Both the position numbers and the translations under genes were made by a program. Under the pieces are notes generated by a model. It was given only the letters and a program-made list of their open reading frames with translations. It made no database searches and was not told where the DNA came from. 64,000 bases of DNA. Source: Calothrix sp. NIES-2098 (lineage in GTDB: Bacteria; Cyanobacteriota; Cyanobacteriia; Cyanobacteriales; Nostocaceae). Positions 60,818-64,000 of the stretch are shown here, piece after piece. Numbering within the stretch: position 1 is the stretch's first letter; each line of letters starts with the position of its first letter. The stretch is from NCBI GenBank assembly GCA_002368175.1, contig AP018172.1, forward strand, positions 2,106,001-2,170,000, read 5' to 3'.

Positions 60818-60905
60818 TGTTTTTATTGAGCCGGTACGTTGAGAATTATCTTTTAACATAGCAGATGATTGCCCAAATATCTCAACTTCAAACTCAATAA
60901 TTACC

Positions 60906-60936
60906 AGATACCCGACTTAAAAAAAGTCAGGTATCT
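60906..60936 (-). terminator. Terminator for the secreted-protein gene
   Basis: AGATACCCGACTT and AAGTCAGGTATCT pair with one mismatch around AAAAA. Same type as the one after aroE. It lies 45 bp past the stop of the minus-strand gene at 60981. Confidence 0.65.
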
Positions 60937-60980
60937 TACATTTTTAAGATGTGAGTAACAGAGCGATCGCTATTTTAAAA

Positions 60981-61457
60981 TTAGTTAGGTTTCCATTCTG
61001 GTAGAGGTATATATTCATCCTTGAGAATGTCGTAAACTTGGATAGCCTTACTAGGATTTAAGACACGAAATAAGTAAATTGTGTCAATGTGGTCTACATG
61101 ATTTTCTATTACTCGAATTGTGTAGTAAGGTGTCTCTGGAGTTGGTAAACCATCGACCATCGCTGCAACGCGAATCGTTCCTTTAGAAAGGCGTTGAATT
61201 TCTCTCGCTTTGCGTTTGACTTGTGGTAATTGCCAAACTAAGTTTAAAGCTGTTTTTTCATCAATACTACTAGTCGGCTGAGAAACTTTTGTATCAGTGT
61301 TATTATCTGGCTCAAGAGATATTTGTGAATACTCGATCCCCATCTGAGCATGATTTCTCAGACTTTGCGCCATAGCGGACTGTCCTGCTATTGCTAGGAG
61401 AAATGTAATAATTACAGAACTACAGGTCAATCGTTGTATGACGCTACGTGTAAGCAT
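60981..61457 (-). CDS. Secreted protein of unknown function
   Basis: 158 aa. A signal peptide (CSSVIITFLLAIAGQSAMAQ, cut near AMA-Q) precedes a mature part with LVWQLPQVKRKAREIQRLSKGTIRVAAMV and YTIRVIENHVDHIDTIYLFRVLNPSKAIQVYD. The latter is a beta-strand pattern I have not assigned. No Cys. Confidence 0.7.
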   Translation of the reverse strand: MLTRSVIQRLTCSSVIITFLLAIAGQSAMAQSLRNHAQMGIEYSQISLEPDNNTDTKVSQPTSSIDEKTALNLVWQLPQVKRKAREIQRLSKGTIRVAAMVDGLPTPETPYYTIRVIENHVDHIDTIYLFRVLNPSKAIQVYDILKDEYIPLPEWKPN

Positions 61458-61857
61458 TCTAGTTCACTCTACAGAAAATTCGTTATAAATTAAGCATATC
61501 GGGAGAACAATCAAAGTGTCATCTTAATTTGGAATAAGGTAGATAATTCGTAAGTAACCCAATTTTGTAAGCAGACGAGAACATAATTCTGTTTGACTAT
61601 TTATTTAATAAAACCGAAGCAGCAGTATTTGAGTAAATACTGCAACAGTTAATAGCTGTATCGGTACAGAGTTTCCACAAAGTTTGGCTATCTAACAGAC
61701 ATGCGAGATATTCTATACCAATTTAAAAATTTAGGGTCAAGGTTTCTTCGTACTTGGGAAACTCCATCTGTGAAGATCGTTCGTTGAATCAGTATTAGTG
61801 AGGTTGCCGTGCTTATATACTACTGCTTATCTTGATAGTTACACGGACTAAACTTAT
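61458..61857. other. Intergenic stretch, nothing recognised
   Basis: 400 bp between divergent genes. No repeat, terminator or ORF of note. Confidence 0.45.
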
Positions 61858-61875
61858 GTGAGATTTTTCACGATC

Positions 61876-62922
61876 ATGTCAAAAGGAATTTACACCTTAG
61901 CCAATGATAATCTGTACGACCAAGTTATTGCGTTAGTTAATAGCATTAGAAAAAACTACGATAGTAAAATTCCCATTTGTATTATTCCTTATGATGAAAA
62001 TATTAATAAAATTAAAAGCTTAGATTTGGAGCGTGTGTTTTTATTTGATAACGAAGACTCTTTTAGCAAATGGCATAATTTTGCGTCAGAGGTCTGGAAT
62101 CACAGCCGATTTGGAGATTTAAAAAAAACTGACTGGTATCATGGTTCTAATACAATTAGAAAATTATGTTCTTTTGATGGAGATTTTGAAAATTTTATTT
62201 ATGTAGATAGCGATGCATTAGTAATGTCTTCACTAGCAGACTGTTTTGATAAATTACTTGAATATGATTGTATTTTCGATGACTGGGAGCATAAAAAACG
62301 AGAGTGCTTTCTCTCAGTAGATTTAATTAATAAAAAATATAATTATAGTGAAGAATATGTCAAAAGGCATTGCCATTCTTCTGATTTTTTTGCTTCTAAG
62401 TCTGGGTTAATCGATACTCATTCATTAGATAAACTTAAGTATAGTTTATTCCAAGATGGAGAAGTAAACTTCATCAATGCTCGCGGTTGGTGGGATGAAG
62501 TATATCTTTTTAGTTACATGACATTTAACCTTAATTTGAAAGTATTTAACTATACATTAAGCAGCGATCCTCAAGAAAGAACAGGAAATATTGCTAGGGT
62601 CGATCTTTTTGTTGAAAAAGACCATGTTTTATTTAATAAAGAAGGTTTAAAACCAATCCATAGAATTCATTACATGGGTTATAAGTCAGAAGCCTTTAGC
62701 AGATTATGCAAAGGTGAAGATACACAAATCCCGCACCAAGAAGTGTTTTTGTCTTACAGATTTATGAATACACCAGAGAAAGCACCAGCTTACTTGAAAA
62801 AAGCTGATTTTTTAGTTATAATTTATCGTTTATTACAGCAAGTATTTCATAATTTAAAACAAAAATTTAAAGTCTTAAATTCGAGCTTATGGATTGGATT
62901 CAAGCCGAAGAATGGTGGTTGA
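61876..62922 (+). CDS. Npun_R2821/Npun_R2822-type glycosyltransferase-like protein
   Basis: 348 aa. KGIYTLANDNLYDQVIALVNSIRKNYDSKIPICIIPYD opens a GT-A fold, and FIYVDSDALVM is a D-x-D metal site. RGWWDEVYLFSYMTFNLN and HRIHYMGYK complete the family pattern. ATG at 61876 is chosen; a GTG at 61858 would add 6 residues. Sugar and acceptor unknown. Overlaps the next gene by 34 bases. Confidence 0.75.
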   Translation: MSKGIYTLANDNLYDQVIALVNSIRKNYDSKIPICIIPYDENINKIKSLDLERVFLFDNEDSFSKWHNFASEVWNHSRFGDLKKTDWYHGSNTIRKLCSFDGDFENFIYVDSDALVMSSLADCFDKLLEYDCIFDDWEHKKRECFLSVDLINKKYNYSEEYVKRHCHSSDFFASKSGLIDTHSLDKLKYSLFQDGEVNFINARGWWDEVYLFSYMTFNLNLKVFNYTLSSDPQERTGNIARVDLFVEKDHVLFNKEGLKPIHRIHYMGYKSEAFSRLCKGEDTQIPHQEVFLSYRFMNTPEKAPAYLKKADFLVIIYRLLQQVFHNLKQKFKVLNSSLWIGFKPKNGG

Positions 62923-63626
62923 AATACAAGAATTATGAAGCTGTGGAAGATCGTGCCAATCCAACTCACTTTTTTGAACAAGAGTTTACTGTCGATATTA
63001 GTCTAGCTGAACTCCAAAAAATCATTCCGGTTCCTCCTGTGTCCAACCCTACTGATACGAGCGAACCGGGCACGTGTGAAAGATGGTATGGTCAGATTAA
63101 TGAGCTAATATTTTGGCTCACTTATTATCATACAGAAAGTAATAACTACACTCTTATTTCTTGTATGGCTCCACCTTCTCCAAGAAATTACCATTGGTCT
63201 TTTCTAGAGAAACTGGTTGCTTTACCAAGTTCGATATTAAGCAAAATATCTTGGATTAAGGGCTATGATAATGCGGAAACATCTATTTATACTTTTGACA
63301 AATACGGTTTAACTTATGAGTTTTATCGAGCTAAAACTCATCTTGAAGCAATAGAATTGATTACTTTTTTGCAGCGTATCAAGTCTGAATTAAATTTCTA
63401 TATTGATGAACCAGAGAATAGAAATTCAACTTGGGTAGCTGTCAAAATTCAACCAGGTGAAGCAGAGCAAATTGTAGCTAGATATAACAGCCGTTCTAGT
63501 ACAGAAAGTGTGGCGAAAGCGATGTCTATGAACGATGATGCTTTATATCAGGTAAATGAAGAGAGAGTTGGCGGTAAAATCGGTCTAGCTTTTGTTAAAG
63601 GCAAAGTTATCAAAACGCCTTGTTAA
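62889..63626 (+). CDS. Unknown protein beside the glycosyltransferase
   Basis: 245 aa: MDWIQAEEWWLKYKNYEAVEDRANPTHFFEQEF... Soluble, with Trp- and Tyr-rich first half. Not recognised. The 34-base overlap with the transferase suggests coupling and a related job. Confidence 0.65.
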   Translation: MDWIQAEEWWLKYKNYEAVEDRANPTHFFEQEFTVDISLAELQKIIPVPPVSNPTDTSEPGTCERWYGQINELIFWLTYYHTESNNYTLISCMAPPSPRNYHWSFLEKLVALPSSILSKISWIKGYDNAETSIYTFDKYGLTYEFYRAKTHLEAIELITFLQRIKSELNFYIDEPENRNSTWVAVKIQPGEAEQIVARYNSRSSTESVAKAMSMNDDALYQVNEERVGGKIGLAFVKGKVIKTPC

Positions 63627-63679
63627 ATTAAAAGCAAGTTCTAGCTTTTGTTACTGCATTCCCTCTTTTAACGCCCTGT

Positions 63680-64000
63680 TTATCTCTCGATCGCTTCCCG
63701 CAGTAATTGCGCTAATTTATCAGCACTATCGGGAATTGCGATCGCTTTTGCTTTCTCTCCCATCTTGGCTAATTCTGTGGGCGAGTGCAACAAGTTCAAA
63801 ACCTGATTTTGCAAAATCTCAGCCGTCAACTCTGATTGTTTAAAGGCTAACGCCGCGCCTGCTGTTGTAAATACCTTGGCATTGTAGGTTTGATGATCCT
63901 CCGCCGCAAAGGGATAAGGAATCAAAATCGCTGGCGTACCGCATACCGCCAATTCGGTTAAGCTACCTGCACCGGAACGGCTAATTGCTAAATTTGCTCT
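63680..64000 (-). CDS. murG: MurG (lipid II synthase), C-terminal part
   Basis: Open to the window edge. Read toward the edge: SRSGAGSLTELAVCGTPAILIPYPFAAEDHQTYNAKVF is the UDP-GlcNAc-binding G-loop region of MurG (GAG-T/S-x-x-E, P-Y-P-x-A-x-x-D-H-Q), followed by the closing helix LREAIER. MurG adds GlcNAc to lipid I on the inner face of the membrane. Only ~106 residues are present; no sign of truncation other than the edge. Confidence 0.93.
   Translation of the reverse strand, partial: RANLAISRSGAGSLTELAVCGTPAILIPYPFAAEDHQTYNAKVFTTAGAALAFKQSELTAEILQNQVLNLLHSPTELAKMGEKAKAIAIPDSADKLAQLLREAIER

Noticed and set aside
1..64000. tRNA, rRNA or tmRNA genes
   Set aside because: I looked through the intergenic stretches for cloverleaf-like or CCA-ended segments and saw none; a tRNAscan run would settle this.

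Overview
The window reads as chromosome of a filamentous, probably heterocyst-forming cyanobacterium of the Nostocales. Supporting signs are the very frequent GCGATCGC (HIP1) octamers, a PsaJ-like photosystem I subunit, CrtH carotene isomerase, a Cph1-type phytochrome with its response regulator, a TxlA/HCF164-like thioredoxin, a PQ-loop SemiSWEET, heptanucleotide tandem repeats, and an Npun_R2821/R2822-type sugar transferase. Most of the window is ordinary scattered housekeeping and regulatory genes; two parts are accessory.

Left part (1-18 kb): the end of a flavin oxidase, RtcA RNA cyclase, a beta-propeller with five Asp-boxes, a nested pair of insertion sequences (an IS630 element with a -1 frameshift transposase inserted into an IS4/IS701-like element), SemiSWEET, a VOC protein, DUF4385, topoisomerase I divergent from a RecD2 helicase with a LexA-like box between them, ten 21-bp tandem repeats, a Nif3-like protein, two small proteins, a BMP-type lipoprotein, a MITE-like inverted repeat, a free-standing psaJ missed by length-limited ORF calling, an SDR and a membrane thioredoxin.

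Accessory island (about 18.1-29.7 kb): a divergent IS110-like DEDD transposase with about 300 bp of structured noncoding DNA in front of it; a translationally coupled minus-strand block of small proteins; a control region with strong hairpins and a 12+12 bp operator; a plus-strand block (ribbon-helix-helix regulator, a possible replication protein, a J-domain protein); a tyrosine recombinase coupled to a 53-residue protein; and a tightly packed six-gene cassette of unrecognised proteins ending in a single-pass membrane protein. Terminase, portal and protease are not visible, so this is not an obvious tailed prophage. It is my best candidate for an undescribed mobile system.

Right part (29.7-64 kb): alpha/beta hydrolase, polyphosphate kinase with a four-repeat Pho box far upstream, aroE, a leucine-rich-repeat-variant protein, a second hydrolase, YggT, upp, crtH, an AMIN/beta-lactamase-like protein beside an AmpG-like permease, small membrane proteins, GNAT acetyltransferases, a HEAT protein, a large APC permease, a frameshifted methyltransferase, a three-gene light-signalling group (REC-GAF-kinase, Rcp1-like regulator, phytochrome), acetamidase/formamidase with a half-size TauE/SafE, an FMN reductase, a glycosyltransferase pair and the C-terminal part of MurG at the edge. 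I see no tRNA, rRNA or CRISPR array.
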